Shown piece by piece: positions 55,223 to 64,000 of a stretch of DNA of 64,000 nucleotides. The DNA lies in assembly GCF_007748095.1 (NCBI RefSeq), contig NZ_CP036287.1:930001-994000 (forward strand), given 5' to 3'. Every line of letters begins with the position of its first letter. Within the stretch, counting starts at the first letter, position 1. The position numbers were made by a program, and so were the translations under genes. A model generated the notes under the pieces. The model saw only the letters and a list, made by a program, of their open reading frames with translations. It was not told the origin of the DNA and ran no database searches. This DNA is from Engelhardtia mirabilis (lineage in GTDB: Bacteria > Planctomycetota > UBA1135 > GCA-002686595).

Positions 55223-56197
55223 TCACTCCCCGAACGGTCCCGCCGGCGCGAGGTCTTCGCGCCCGTGGGGCGCGCCCCAGTCCAGCAGCGGACCCTGGGG
55301 CACGATCCCGCTCGGGTTGAGCTGCCCGTGCGTCACGTAGTAGTGGCGCTTGATGTGGTCGAAGTCGACCGTGTCGCCGAAACCCGGGGTCTGGTAGAGG
55401 TCGCGGGCGTAGGCCCACAGGTGCTCGAAGTCGGCCAGGCGCTGGCGGTTGCACTTGAAGTGCCCGTGGTAGACGGCGTCGAAGCGCACCAGCGTCGTGA
55501 AGGCGCGCACGTCCGCCAGGGTCAGCCGATCGCCGGCCAGGTAGCGCTGACCGGCCAGCCGCCGCTCGAGCTCGTCCAGGCCGTCGAACAGGTGGGCGTA
55601 GGCGCGGTCGTAGGCGCCCTGGCTGGCGGCGAAGCCGCACTTGTAGACGCCGTCGTTGATGTGGTCGTAGACGAAGTCGTTGACCTCGTCGATCGCCTCG
55701 CGCAGGTCTTCCGGGTAGAGCTGCGGCCCGGGCTCCTCGGCCAGCTCCGCGAAGGCCCCGTCGAGCATCACGATCAGCTCGGCCGACTCGTTGTTGACGA
55801 TTTGGCCCGACTCGCGATCCCAAAGCGTCGGAACGGTCACCCGCGCGTCGAAGTCGGGGTCGGTCGCGCGATAGGCCTCGGAGAGGAACTTGAAGTCGCG
55901 GATCGGATCGGGGCCGTGCCCAGCGCCGGTGGTGAAGCGCCAGCCCCGCTCGTCGCGGATCGGATCGACCACGGACAGGCTGAGCGCGTGCTCGAGGCCC
56001 TTGAGCTTGCGGACGATGATCGTCCGGTGCGCCCAGGGGCAGGCCAGGGAGACCCATAGGTGGTAGCGCCCCGCCTCGGGCGGGAACTCGCCCCCCGCTT
56101 CGACGGTGTGGCGGAAGGCGCTGTTCTGGCGTTTCCAGGAGCCGTCGGCGGCGGACTCGGCGGGGAACTGGGCGCTGGTGGAGTCGGTGGCAGCCAT
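55223..56197 (-). CDS. glutathionyl-hydroquinone-reductase-like glutathione S-transferase
   Basis: A 324-residue protein of the ECM4/YqjG type. The N-terminal half carries YHLWVSLACPWAHRTIIVRKL with the active-site Cys53, DPIRDERGWRF, VTVPTLWDRESGQIVNNES and the long central insert; the C-terminal helical domain ends with LADVRAFTTLVRFDAVYHGHFKCN and HYYVTHGQLNPSGIVP. These enzymes reduce glutathionyl-hydroquinones by thiol exchange. The start is ATG 56197 (MAATDST); the frame extends upstream into the patatin gene without conservation. Confidence 0.93.
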   Translation of the reverse strand: MAATDSTSAQFPAESAADGSWKRQNSAFRHTVEAGGEFPPEAGRYHLWVSLACPWAHRTIIVRKLKGLEHALSLSVVDPIRDERGWRFTTGAGHGPDPIRDFKFLSEAYRATDPDFDARVTVPTLWDRESGQIVNNESAELIVMLDGAFAELAEEPGPQLYPEDLREAIDEVNDFVYDHINDGVYKCGFAASQGAYDRAYAHLFDGLDELERRLAGQRYLAGDRLTLADVRAFTTLVRFDAVYHGHFKCNRQRLADFEHLWAYARDLYQTPGFGDTVDFDHIKRHYYVTHGQLNPSGIVPQGPLLDWGAPHGREDLAPAGPFGE

Positions 56198-56246
56198 GGC
56201 ATCAGACTTGGGCGTGAAGCGGGCGGGCTTCAAGGGGCCAGCCTGG

Positions 56247-58454
56247 TCAGAAGGTCGGTCCCACGAAGATGTTGAGGGAGCGCTCGCCACCCTCGGTGAA
56301 GCCCAGGGCGAAGTAGGCCGGTCCCACGAAGGTGTCGAAGGCGAAGAACAGCGAGCCGCCCAAGAGCAGGTCGCTGCCGTCGATCTCCTCCTCGCGCTGC
56401 CAGATGCCTCCGACTTCGAGGGTCACGCCGACGAAGCTGGCGAAGTCGAGCTGGGCCGAGCGCGCGCCGAGCTGGTAGTAGGACTGCACCACGCCCAGGC
56501 CGTAGTGATTGCCGGTCAGCTCTTGGGGTCCGAGCCCGGACAGCCGCTGGAAGCCACCGAGGGAGAAGGCGCCGCCGATCGGTGACTCGCCCTCGAAGGT
56601 CGTTCCGGCCTCGATCGAGGGTTGGAAGGTCAGCTGCCCGATCGAGAGCGGCGCCGCGAGGGCGCCGACCAGGGTCGACGTCACGTCGTCCGCGCCCAGG
56701 GAGTCGTTCGAGTACTCCCACCGCAGGTTGCCGACCAGGCCGTGGCTCGGGAAGGTGATCCGGTCGAGGGTGTCGGCCGTGAGCTGGGCGCTGACCTGAC
56801 CGCTCTCGACCACGATCGAGCCGGGCAGCAGACCCGGCACCACGATCTCGGGTCGCAGCTCGCCGCGGGCGTAGCCGTAGCCCACCTGCAGGGCACCCCA
56901 GTCGCCCAGATTGCGCCCCAGGGCCAACTCGGCGCCGAGCGAGCTGACGTCCACCAGCGCGACCTTCTTCTGCTCGACGATCACCGGCAGGTCGTCCTGC
57001 TCGAAGGTCACCGACGGCAACAGGTACCAGCGCAGGCTGCGATCGAGGGGTTGGTAGAACTCCGTGTGCAGGCGCGTCCGCGTGCCGACCTGCGCTTCGT
57101 TGCGCCACTCACCGCCCAGGGAGTTCACCGGCCGCCAGGTGTGTTGCACCCCGAGGTCCAGGTCGCCGCCGCCGCCCAGGTCGCTGCTGACGCCGAGCCC
57201 GAAGCGCAGGTAGTGCGGCCCCCAGCTCTTCTCCCGGGGGCGCAGCACCAGGTCGACCGGTTCGGACTCGTCATCACCCGGGTCGATGTCGATGTCGACG
57301 CGTTCGAACAGGTCGAGGGTCGCCAGGCGGTACCGCGCGGCCTCGAGGGTCCCGGGTTCGAGGGGATCGCCCTCGTTCAAATCGGCCAGCTCGCGCACGA
57401 TCGCGTCCGAGAGGCTGCTGTCGCCCGCGATCGTGACGCGACCGATGGTGCGCGGTGGGGAGCCCGGTCGTCGGTGGTCGTCGATCCAGCGTTCCCAGGC
57501 CGCGTCGTCCAGCGCGAGGTCGGCGAGGCGCTCGGCGATCGCTTCGGCCGCGCTGCGCCCCAGGGCGATGGTCTCGCCCGAGCGCTCGAACTGCATCAGC
57601 GTCACGTCCGCCAGGTCCGGCTCGAGCAGGATGTCGTCCGGTCCCAAGTCCGACAGGGAGCGGCTCTGGTTCTCGTGCATCAGGATGCCGAGCACCTGGC
57701 CGCTGACGCCGACCATCGACGGCAGGCCCTCGAGGGTGGCCAGGGGCGACGCGATGTCGACCACGATCAACACGTCGGCGCCGAGCGCGCGGGCCACGTC
57801 CAGCGGGATGTTGTCGACGACCCCACCGTCGACCAGCACGCGGCCGTCGATCACCACCGGCGCGAAGACTCCCGGCAGGGATACGCTGGCGCGAATCGCT
57901 CGGTCCAAGCGCCCGGAGTCGAGCACCACCTGGCTGCCGTCGCCGAGGTCGGTGGCGACGCAGCGGAAGGGCAGCCGTAGGCGGTCGAACTCGGCCTCGC
58001 CGATCACCGGCAGGAACAGCCGCTCGAGGAACGCCTCCACGTTGCGGCCGAGCACCAGCCCGGGGGGCAGCACCGGTGCGCCGCCGCGCCAACCCAGCTC
58101 CAGGTCCACCTGGAAGCGGCGGTCGTCCTGCCGCCTGCGGAACCACATCTGGTCACGGGCGACCTCGTCGGACAGAAGGCTCGGCCAGTCCGCCTGCTCG
58201 AAGATGTCGGCGATGTCGTCGGGGGTGTAGCCGGCGCAGTAGAGACCGCCGACGATCGAGCCGGCGCTGGTGCCGACCACCACGTCCACCGGCACGTGCA
58301 GGTCCTCGAGCACCTGCAGCACGCCCACGTGCGCCGCGCCCCGAGCCCCGCCGCCGCTGAGCACGAGCCCGATCCGCGGGCGCTCCTGCTCCTGCGCGTT
58401 GACCGCCAGGAGCGGAGCCAGGGCGAGCAGCAGTCCGAAGGGGGTTGGTGCCAT
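56247..58454 (-). CDS. patatin-like phospholipase with outer-membrane barrel
   Basis: A 735-residue exported protein of the PlpD type: signal (MAPTPFGLLLALAPLLAVNA), patatin domain with GGGARG (34-39), nucleophile GTSAG (S63) and catalytic Asp in DGGVVDN (D209), then POTRA-like units (RVTIAGDSSLSDAIVREL...) and a C-terminal surface-antigen beta-barrel (LGVSSDLGGGGDLDLGVQHTW to NIFVGPTF, ending in Phe). It is expected to be placed in the outer membrane, with the lipase domain on one side and the barrel as anchor or secretion pore. Located 28 bases after the M32 gene and 49 before the GST gene, so probably in one operon. Confidence 0.92.
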   Translation of the reverse strand: MAPTPFGLLLALAPLLAVNAQEQERPRIGLVLSGGGARGAAHVGVLQVLEDLHVPVDVVVGTSAGSIVGGLYCAGYTPDDIADIFEQADWPSLLSDEVARDQMWFRRRQDDRRFQVDLELGWRGGAPVLPPGLVLGRNVEAFLERLFLPVIGEAEFDRLRLPFRCVATDLGDGSQVVLDSGRLDRAIRASVSLPGVFAPVVIDGRVLVDGGVVDNIPLDVARALGADVLIVVDIASPLATLEGLPSMVGVSGQVLGILMHENQSRSLSDLGPDDILLEPDLADVTLMQFERSGETIALGRSAAEAIAERLADLALDDAAWERWIDDHRRPGSPPRTIGRVTIAGDSSLSDAIVRELADLNEGDPLEPGTLEAARYRLATLDLFERVDIDIDPGDDESEPVDLVLRPREKSWGPHYLRFGLGVSSDLGGGGDLDLGVQHTWRPVNSLGGEWRNEAQVGTRTRLHTEFYQPLDRSLRWYLLPSVTFEQDDLPVIVEQKKVALVDVSSLGAELALGRNLGDWGALQVGYGYARGELRPEIVVPGLLPGSIVVESGQVSAQLTADTLDRITFPSHGLVGNLRWEYSNDSLGADDVTSTLVGALAAPLSIGQLTFQPSIEAGTTFEGESPIGGAFSLGGFQRLSGLGPQELTGNHYGLGVVQSYYQLGARSAQLDFASFVGVTLEVGGIWQREEEIDGSDLLLGGSLFFAFDTFVGPAYFALGFTEGGERSLNIFVGPTF

Positions 58455-58482
58455 GGGGAGCTGCTCGTGGCCGGGATGGCGG

Positions 58483-60030
58483 TCAGCCGTAGATCGCCGT
58501 CACCTTGGCTTCGATGTACTCGGCGAAGGGCCGCACCGACAGCTTGGCGCCGGTCACGCGTTTGACCAGCTGGCCGGCGGTCACGGTCCGGTCGTGCCGG
58601 TGGATCTTCTCCAGGAGCCACGCTCGCAGGGGCAGCAGGTTGCCGCCCGCCACCTGGGCGTCCAGGTCGGGCATTGCCTCGCGCGCCGCGACCATGAATT
58701 GGGCCGCGTAGAGGTTGCCGAGGGAGTAGGTCGGGAAGTAACCGAACGCGCCCATGGACCAGTGGATGTCCTGCAGGCAGCCCTCGGTGTCGTTCTTGGG
58801 GCGGACGCCGAGGGTGGCCTGCATCTCGTCGTTCCAGCGCGCCGGCAGGTCCTTCACCGCCAACGCGCCGCTGATCAGCTCGCGCTCGATGCGATAGCGC
58901 AGGGCGATGTGGAGGTTGTAGGTCAGCTCGTCCGCCTCGACGCGGATCATCGACGGCGCGAGCGCATTGGCTGCGCGCCACATGCCGTCGAGCTTCACGC
59001 CAGTCAGTGCCTCGGGGAAGCGCTTCTTGGCCTTGGACAGGAAGTGGCTCCAGAAGGGCTTCGAGCGCCCGATCATGTTCTCCCACAGGCGCGATTGCGA
59101 CTCGTGGATGCCCATCGAGATCGCGCCGCCCAGGGGCGAGCGCGCGCGCTTGGGATCGAGTCCCTGCTCGTAGAGCCCGTGCCCCGCCTCGTGGATCGCG
59201 CCGAACAGGCCGCCGCGCAGGTCGCGCGGGTCGTAGCGCCCGGTCATGCGCACGTCGACCGGGCCGATGCCGCCGCAGAAGGGGTGTGTCGACAGGTCCA
59301 GGCGACCGCGGGTGAGGTCGATGCCCATGGACTCGACCACCTCGCGCACGAAGGCGCGCTGGGCCTCGGCCGGGAAGCGGTTGTTCACCAGCGGCTTGCG
59401 ATCGACCTTGACCTTCGAGCGCCGCACGCGATCCACGAGCGGCACGGTGATCTCGACCAGCTCGTCGAGCAGAGGATCGATCTCGGCGCCGGTGGTGTCG
59501 GGTTCGTACTTGTCGAGCAGGGCGTCGTAGGGGTCGCCCACGCCGCCCGAGAGCAGCCGCGCCTCTTCGCGCTGGAGCTCCACCGTGCGCGCCAGCACCG
59601 GAGCGAAGCGCTTGAAGTCGTTCTCGGCCCGCGCCTTCGACCAGGCCTCGAGCGAAGTCGACTCGAGTTCGGCCATCTCCCGCGCCATCTCCTCGGGGAT
59701 CGCGGTGGAGCGGTGCACGTGCTTGGCCGCCAGGTGCAGCATGCGGCGCTCACGCGGCTTGAGCCCGTCGGCGGCGGCGCGCAGCCGCTTCAGCAGGGCG
59801 ACCAACTTCGGATCCGTCGTGCGCTCGTGCACGAGCCCCGCCAGGGTTGCCATCTGGGTCGCGCGCGAGCCCGCGCCGCCCGGGGGCATCATCACCTGTT
59901 GGTCCCAAGACAGGATCGACCCGATCTGGCCCAGGTCGGCCAACTCGGCGAAGCGCCGTTCGAGCTCGACTAGGTCGGCGGTGGTGGTCGGACTCGCTTG
60001 TTCGGCTTTCGACTTCGTCTTGGGCGGCAT
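58483..60030 (-). CDS. M32 family carboxypeptidase
   Basis: A 515-residue metallocarboxypeptidase of the Taq/M32 family. It has ILSWDQQVMMPPGGAGSRATQMATLAGLVHE at the N-terminus, the zinc motif HEAGH at 280-284 in AIHEAGHGLYEQGL, the following ESQSRLWENMIGRSKPFW with the third ligand Glu, and RVEADELTYNLHIALRYRIERELI. Family length is normal. The start ATG 60030 gives MPPKTKSKAEQ. It releases C-terminal residues from peptides in the cytoplasm. The patatin gene follows in the same direction. Confidence 0.95.
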   Translation of the reverse strand: MPPKTKSKAEQASPTTTADLVELERRFAELADLGQIGSILSWDQQVMMPPGGAGSRATQMATLAGLVHERTTDPKLVALLKRLRAAADGLKPRERRMLHLAAKHVHRSTAIPEEMAREMAELESTSLEAWSKARAENDFKRFAPVLARTVELQREEARLLSGGVGDPYDALLDKYEPDTTGAEIDPLLDELVEITVPLVDRVRRSKVKVDRKPLVNNRFPAEAQRAFVREVVESMGIDLTRGRLDLSTHPFCGGIGPVDVRMTGRYDPRDLRGGLFGAIHEAGHGLYEQGLDPKRARSPLGGAISMGIHESQSRLWENMIGRSKPFWSHFLSKAKKRFPEALTGVKLDGMWRAANALAPSMIRVEADELTYNLHIALRYRIERELISGALAVKDLPARWNDEMQATLGVRPKNDTEGCLQDIHWSMGAFGYFPTYSLGNLYAAQFMVAAREAMPDLDAQVAGGNLLPLRAWLLEKIHRHDRTVTAGQLVKRVTGAKLSVRPFAEYIEAKVTAIYG

Positions 60031-60090
60031 GGGCAGCACTTCAACCCGCCGCGGGGCCCAAGGCAACCCCGGAGAGCACCGTGCGGCCGA

Positions 60091-61341
60091 CTACGGACCC
60101 ACGACCAGGGTCGCGCGCGGGCCCGAGAGCACCAGCCCGTCGGCGGCGCTCAGCAGCAGGCCCTGGGCGAAGACCGTCGCCGACGGAGTCCCGCCCGGGA
60201 GCGTCACCTGGAACTGGAAGTCCAGCTCTCCCGCCGGGCTCAACGGTCCGAGTTGAATCGCGAGGCCCGACGAAGTCGTCGCGAGCACCCCGTGCAGCGC
60301 CGGCACGAAGACGGCCGACGTCTCGATGGACGCCACGATCCAGCCGAGCTCAGCGGGGGAACCGGAGAGGGTTCCGTGGAGCGATTGGCCACTCGAAATC
60401 GGCCCCGAGAGCTCGAGCCGGCGCGGGGGCAACTGGAGCCCGAGGTCTTGGATCGAGCTTCCGGGAAACTCCTCCAGCGACGGGCCCTGGGCTCCTGGCG
60501 AGCACGCCGGTGAACTCGGTCGGCCCGGCTCCCCGCCGATGGAGACGCTGCCCAGCAGCAGGACCTCGGAGCCGGGGCCCTGGAATGCGTTGATCGAGCG
60601 CAGGCCGGGTCCACCATCGGACCCGTCGGCGCAGGCTGCTCCACCGAAGACCTTGCCGTCCGATCCGCGCCCACCGACCATTCGGCACCCACTGGCAAAG
60701 ACGAAGCTGCTGCCCGCTTCGACGCCGGGGTCGCCGTCATAGCCGAAGTTCTGGAGCCCCGCGGTGGCCACACAGTCGAACAGGTAGACGTTCGAGTAGA
60801 GCACCTGCAGGCCGGCGTTGGAGCCGTTGGTGGTGATCTGTTCGCCCACCGTGGAACGTACCGCACAGTCGACCATCACCAAGTTGTCGGCGTCCGAGAC
60901 CTGCACCCCCACGCTGGGGGCGACGAAGGGATTGCCGATCGACTCGACGACCAGACCCTCGAACCACACGCTGCCGGGACAGTCGTCCACCTGCAGAGCG
61001 GTGCCTTCGATGGAGTGGAACTTGAGCCCGTCCAGCACGACCCGTTGTCCGGGCCCGACATTGCGGACGCGGCAGCGGCCCTCGACGGCCACGCCCGGCG
61101 CCGCAGCGAAGATCGAGAGGGACTTGCCGTCGACGACGAACTGGCTGTACGAGCCGGGCAGGATCAGGACGACTTGGCCCTCGGCGGCGGCGTCGAGGGC
61201 TGGCTGGAGGTCGGTGAAGTCGGCGCCGGGCCCGCCGTCGGCATCCACCAGCAGGACCTGCTGGGCGCTGGCGGGTACTCCACCGAGAGCGATCCCGAGC
61301 GTGATCGCGACGCGGACTCGAAGCTGGGCAAGCTGTTGCAT
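60091..61341 (-). CDS. secreted beta-helix protein (fourth paralog)
   Basis: A 416-residue exported protein of the family at 41005-45446. The signal (RVRVAITLGIALGGVPASAQ) is clear. The domain start QVLLVDADGGPGADFTDLQPAL, beta-helix region and C-terminal module (RRLELSGPISSGQSLHGTLS, LDFQFQVTLPGGTPSATVFA, QGLLLSAADGLVLSGPRATL) are all present, but the C-terminal part is more diverged than in the tandem pair. The start is ATG 61341, with CAAGAT seven bases upstream. It is separate from the groESL unit by a strong terminator. Confidence 0.85.
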   Translation of the reverse strand: MQQLAQLRVRVAITLGIALGGVPASAQQVLLVDADGGPGADFTDLQPALDAAAEGQVVLILPGSYSQFVVDGKSLSIFAAAPGVAVEGRCRVRNVGPGQRVVLDGLKFHSIEGTALQVDDCPGSVWFEGLVVESIGNPFVAPSVGVQVSDADNLVMVDCAVRSTVGEQITTNGSNAGLQVLYSNVYLFDCVATAGLQNFGYDGDPGVEAGSSFVFASGCRMVGGRGSDGKVFGGAACADGSDGGPGLRSINAFQGPGSEVLLLGSVSIGGEPGRPSSPACSPGAQGPSLEEFPGSSIQDLGLQLPPRRLELSGPISSGQSLHGTLSGSPAELGWIVASIETSAVFVPALHGVLATTSSGLAIQLGPLSPAGELDFQFQVTLPGGTPSATVFAQGLLLSAADGLVLSGPRATLVVGP

Positions 61342-61501
61342 GGCGCCGATCTTGCCACCGTTGGCGGTGCGGAGGGGCCCCTGCCGACGACTTCGCGCTT
61401 ACGCCGCTCGGGGGCGTGACGACCGCCGGGGTCGGTCTCGATGAGTGCCACGGGCTCGGGACCCCACGAGGGGCCGCTCGTCCACGCCGCCTCGAACGGA
61501 A

Positions 61502-61538
61502 GCGGGGCGGAGCGCGCCGGCCGCGCGCTCCGCCCCGC
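61502..61538 (-). terminator. groESL terminator hairpin
   Basis: GCGGGGCGGAGCGCG (61502-61516) pairs perfectly over 15 bp with 61524-61538 around a 7-base loop, 34 bases past the groEL stop. No T-run. Confidence 0.65.
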
Positions 61539-61572
61539 CTGATTCGCGCAGCCCCGCAGGGCCGCGCTGCGC

Positions 61573-63183
<1,611 letters not shown>

Positions 63184-63228
63184 CGTGTCTTTGGGTCTAG
63201 GCGTCTGTGGGGTGCCGAATGGCCTGTA

Positions 63229-63534
63229 TCAGCCGATCACGCCGAGGATGTCTTCCTCGCGCATGATCAGGTAGTCGGTGCCGTCGACCTTGATCTCGGT
63301 GCCGGCGTAGCTCGAGAAGAGCACGGTGTCGCCGCTCTTGACCGAGAAGGTCGAGCGCTCGCCGTTGTCGAGGGTGCGCCCGTCACCGGTGGCGATGACC
63401 TTGCCCTCCTTAGGCTTCTCCTTGGCGCTCTCGGGCAGCAGGATGCCGCCGGCGGTCTTCGCTTCGGCTTCGAGGCGCTGAATGAGGACGCGGTCGCCGA
63501 GGGGACGGATCTTGGTCTTGGTCTTGGTCGCCAT
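63229..63534 (-). CDS. groES: co-chaperonin GroES
   Basis: A 101-residue lid of the chaperonin: KIRPLGDRVLIQRLEAEAKTAGGILLPESAKEKPKEGKV, the mobile loop, and VLFSSYAGTEIKVDGTDYLIMREEDILGVIG. Length is normal. The start is ATG 63534. No Shine-Dalgarno is visible and no CIRCE sequence lies in the 124-base gap to the response regulator; a palindrome at 63579-63594 is the only conspicuous element. Confidence 0.97.
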   Translation of the reverse strand: MATKTKTKIRPLGDRVLIQRLEAEAKTAGGILLPESAKEKPKEGKVIATGDGRTLDNGERSTFSVKSGDTVLFSSYAGTEIKVDGTDYLIMREEDILGVIG

Positions 63535-63578
63535 GGGTCTGGTAGGTGTCGTGGTCTGAGACGGAGTTGGGAGTGTTT

Positions 63579-63594
63579 GCGACCGCTCGGTCGC
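63579..63594. promoter_or_regulatory. palindrome upstream of groES
   Basis: GCGACCG and CGGTCGC around CT, 45-60 bases before the groES start. It could be an operator, part of the leader, or the end of the upstream unit. It is not a CIRCE element. Confidence 0.35.
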
Positions 63595-63658
63595 GCGCGC
63601 CGCGGTGCCCGGAGGTGCCGGCGGCGCGTGATCGGGTTGGGGGAGCTACAGGGGCGGT

Positions 63659-64000
63659 TCAGCCGCCCTGGGAGTGCCGTCCGCTCTCGAGCGCGCGCAG
63701 GATCTCGCTGCGCAGCAGGGTCGGGTTGACGGGCTTGGAGAGCACCGCGAAGGCACCGGCCTGGCGGGCGGCCAACTCTAGGCCGGCCGTCAGCGCGCCG
63801 GAGTAGACGATGCAGGGCAGGCCCACGTGGGCCAGGTGCAAGAGGGGGATCGCCTCCAGCCCGGTGCACTCGGGCATGTGGAGGTCCAGGAGCGCGGCGT
63901 GGACCCGCCGGGTGCGAGCCTGCTCCACGGCCTCCAGGCCCGTCTGGGCCTCGACGACCTCGAGGCCGAGCTCGAGCAGGAGGTCGGCCACGCCGGCACG
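63659..64000 (-). CDS. response regulator receiver domain protein (truncated by the window edge)
   Basis: The C-terminal 113 residues of a CheY-like receiver domain are present; the start lies beyond position 64000. Visible motifs are ADLLLELGLEVVEAQTGLEA, the phosphoacceptor Asp in ALLDLHMPECTGLEAI, and the conserved Lys in AVLSKPVNPTLLRSEI. No output domain follows, so it is a single-domain regulator unless something precedes the receiver. It ends 124 bases before groES on the same strand; a link to groESL control is possible but not shown. Confidence 0.88.
   Translation of the reverse strand, partial: RAGVADLLLELGLEVVEAQTGLEAVEQARTRRVHAALLDLHMPECTGLEAIPLLHLAHVGLPCIVYSGALTAGLELAARQAGAFAVLSKPVNPTLLRSEILRALESGRHSQGG

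Noticed and set aside
63535..63658. CIRCE operator before groES
   Set aside because: The TTAGCACTC-N9-GAGTGCTAA pattern is absent; only an unrelated palindrome is present.

Overview
The window is about 70% G+C, densely coded, and fits a Planctomycetota genome. The evidence is indirect but consistent: ECF sigma factor genes directly followed by membrane-anchored Ser/Thr kinase genes (two pairs), several large single-pass proteins made of carboxypeptidase-regulatory-like modules, CHRD, FG-GAP and right-handed beta-helix secreted proteins with a shared C-terminal style, and a sigma factor fused to a membrane anchor plus ectodomain. The phylum is an inference; there is no rRNA or other marker that fixes it, and I saw no tRNA, rRNA or CRISPR array.

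Layout. 1-8,300: GT4 glycosyltransferase, a hidden selenoprotein gene (1371-1709) whose in-frame UGA lies at the catalytic position of a thioredoxin-fold ArsC-like protein, two paralogous membrane-anchored CarboxypepD_reg proteins, and two paralogous SGNH-like proteins. 8,394-16,250: clpB, a CHRD protein, small envelope proteins and another CarboxypepD_reg protein. 16,400-25,960: ECF sigma + Ser/Thr kinase pair, secreted proteins, a second ECF sigma factor, an FG-GAP/beta-helix protein and a lipoprotein. 26,047-28,897: a 427-codon gene split by a complete IS701-type insertion sequence; removing the IS and one CTAG copy restores a single open frame. 29,576-32,295: second sigma + kinase pair, this kinase ending in a formylglycine-generating-enzyme-like domain. 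32,900-41,000: housekeeping genes (pdxJ, rsmD, DUF2784, recN, manA, rluB). 41,000-45,450: three beta-helix paralogs. 45,600-50,200: a pair of M16 peptidases, and an ArsR regulator with an SRPBCC protein, DUF6958-type and membrane protein. 50,274-53,354: the sigma/ectodomain fusion. 53,400-61,350: candidate small RNA, PAP2-like protein, alpha/beta hydrolase, glutathionyl-hydroquinone-reductase-like GST, patatin with outer-membrane barrel, M32 carboxypeptidase and a fourth beta-helix protein. 61,573-64,000: groEL, groES and a truncated response regulator.

Cross-cutting signals. Four copies of a 39-bp palindromic element with the core GTGCCTGGCACC lie between genes, three of them at or just after stop codons, and three have flanking arms that differ in sequence but stay complementary. 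Many genes lack a Shine-Dalgarno sequence and instead carry a TANNNT hexamer ending 6-8 bases before the start codon, which implies leaderless transcripts. Strong hairpin terminators separate several units; one with a T-rich tail, at 53,593-53,622, follows no same-strand gene and suggests a small RNA.

The genes work mainly in envelope biology and signalling (sigma factors, kinases, secreted adhesin-like proteins, outer-membrane patatin), with protein quality control (ClpB, GroESL, M16, M32) and core metabolism between them.
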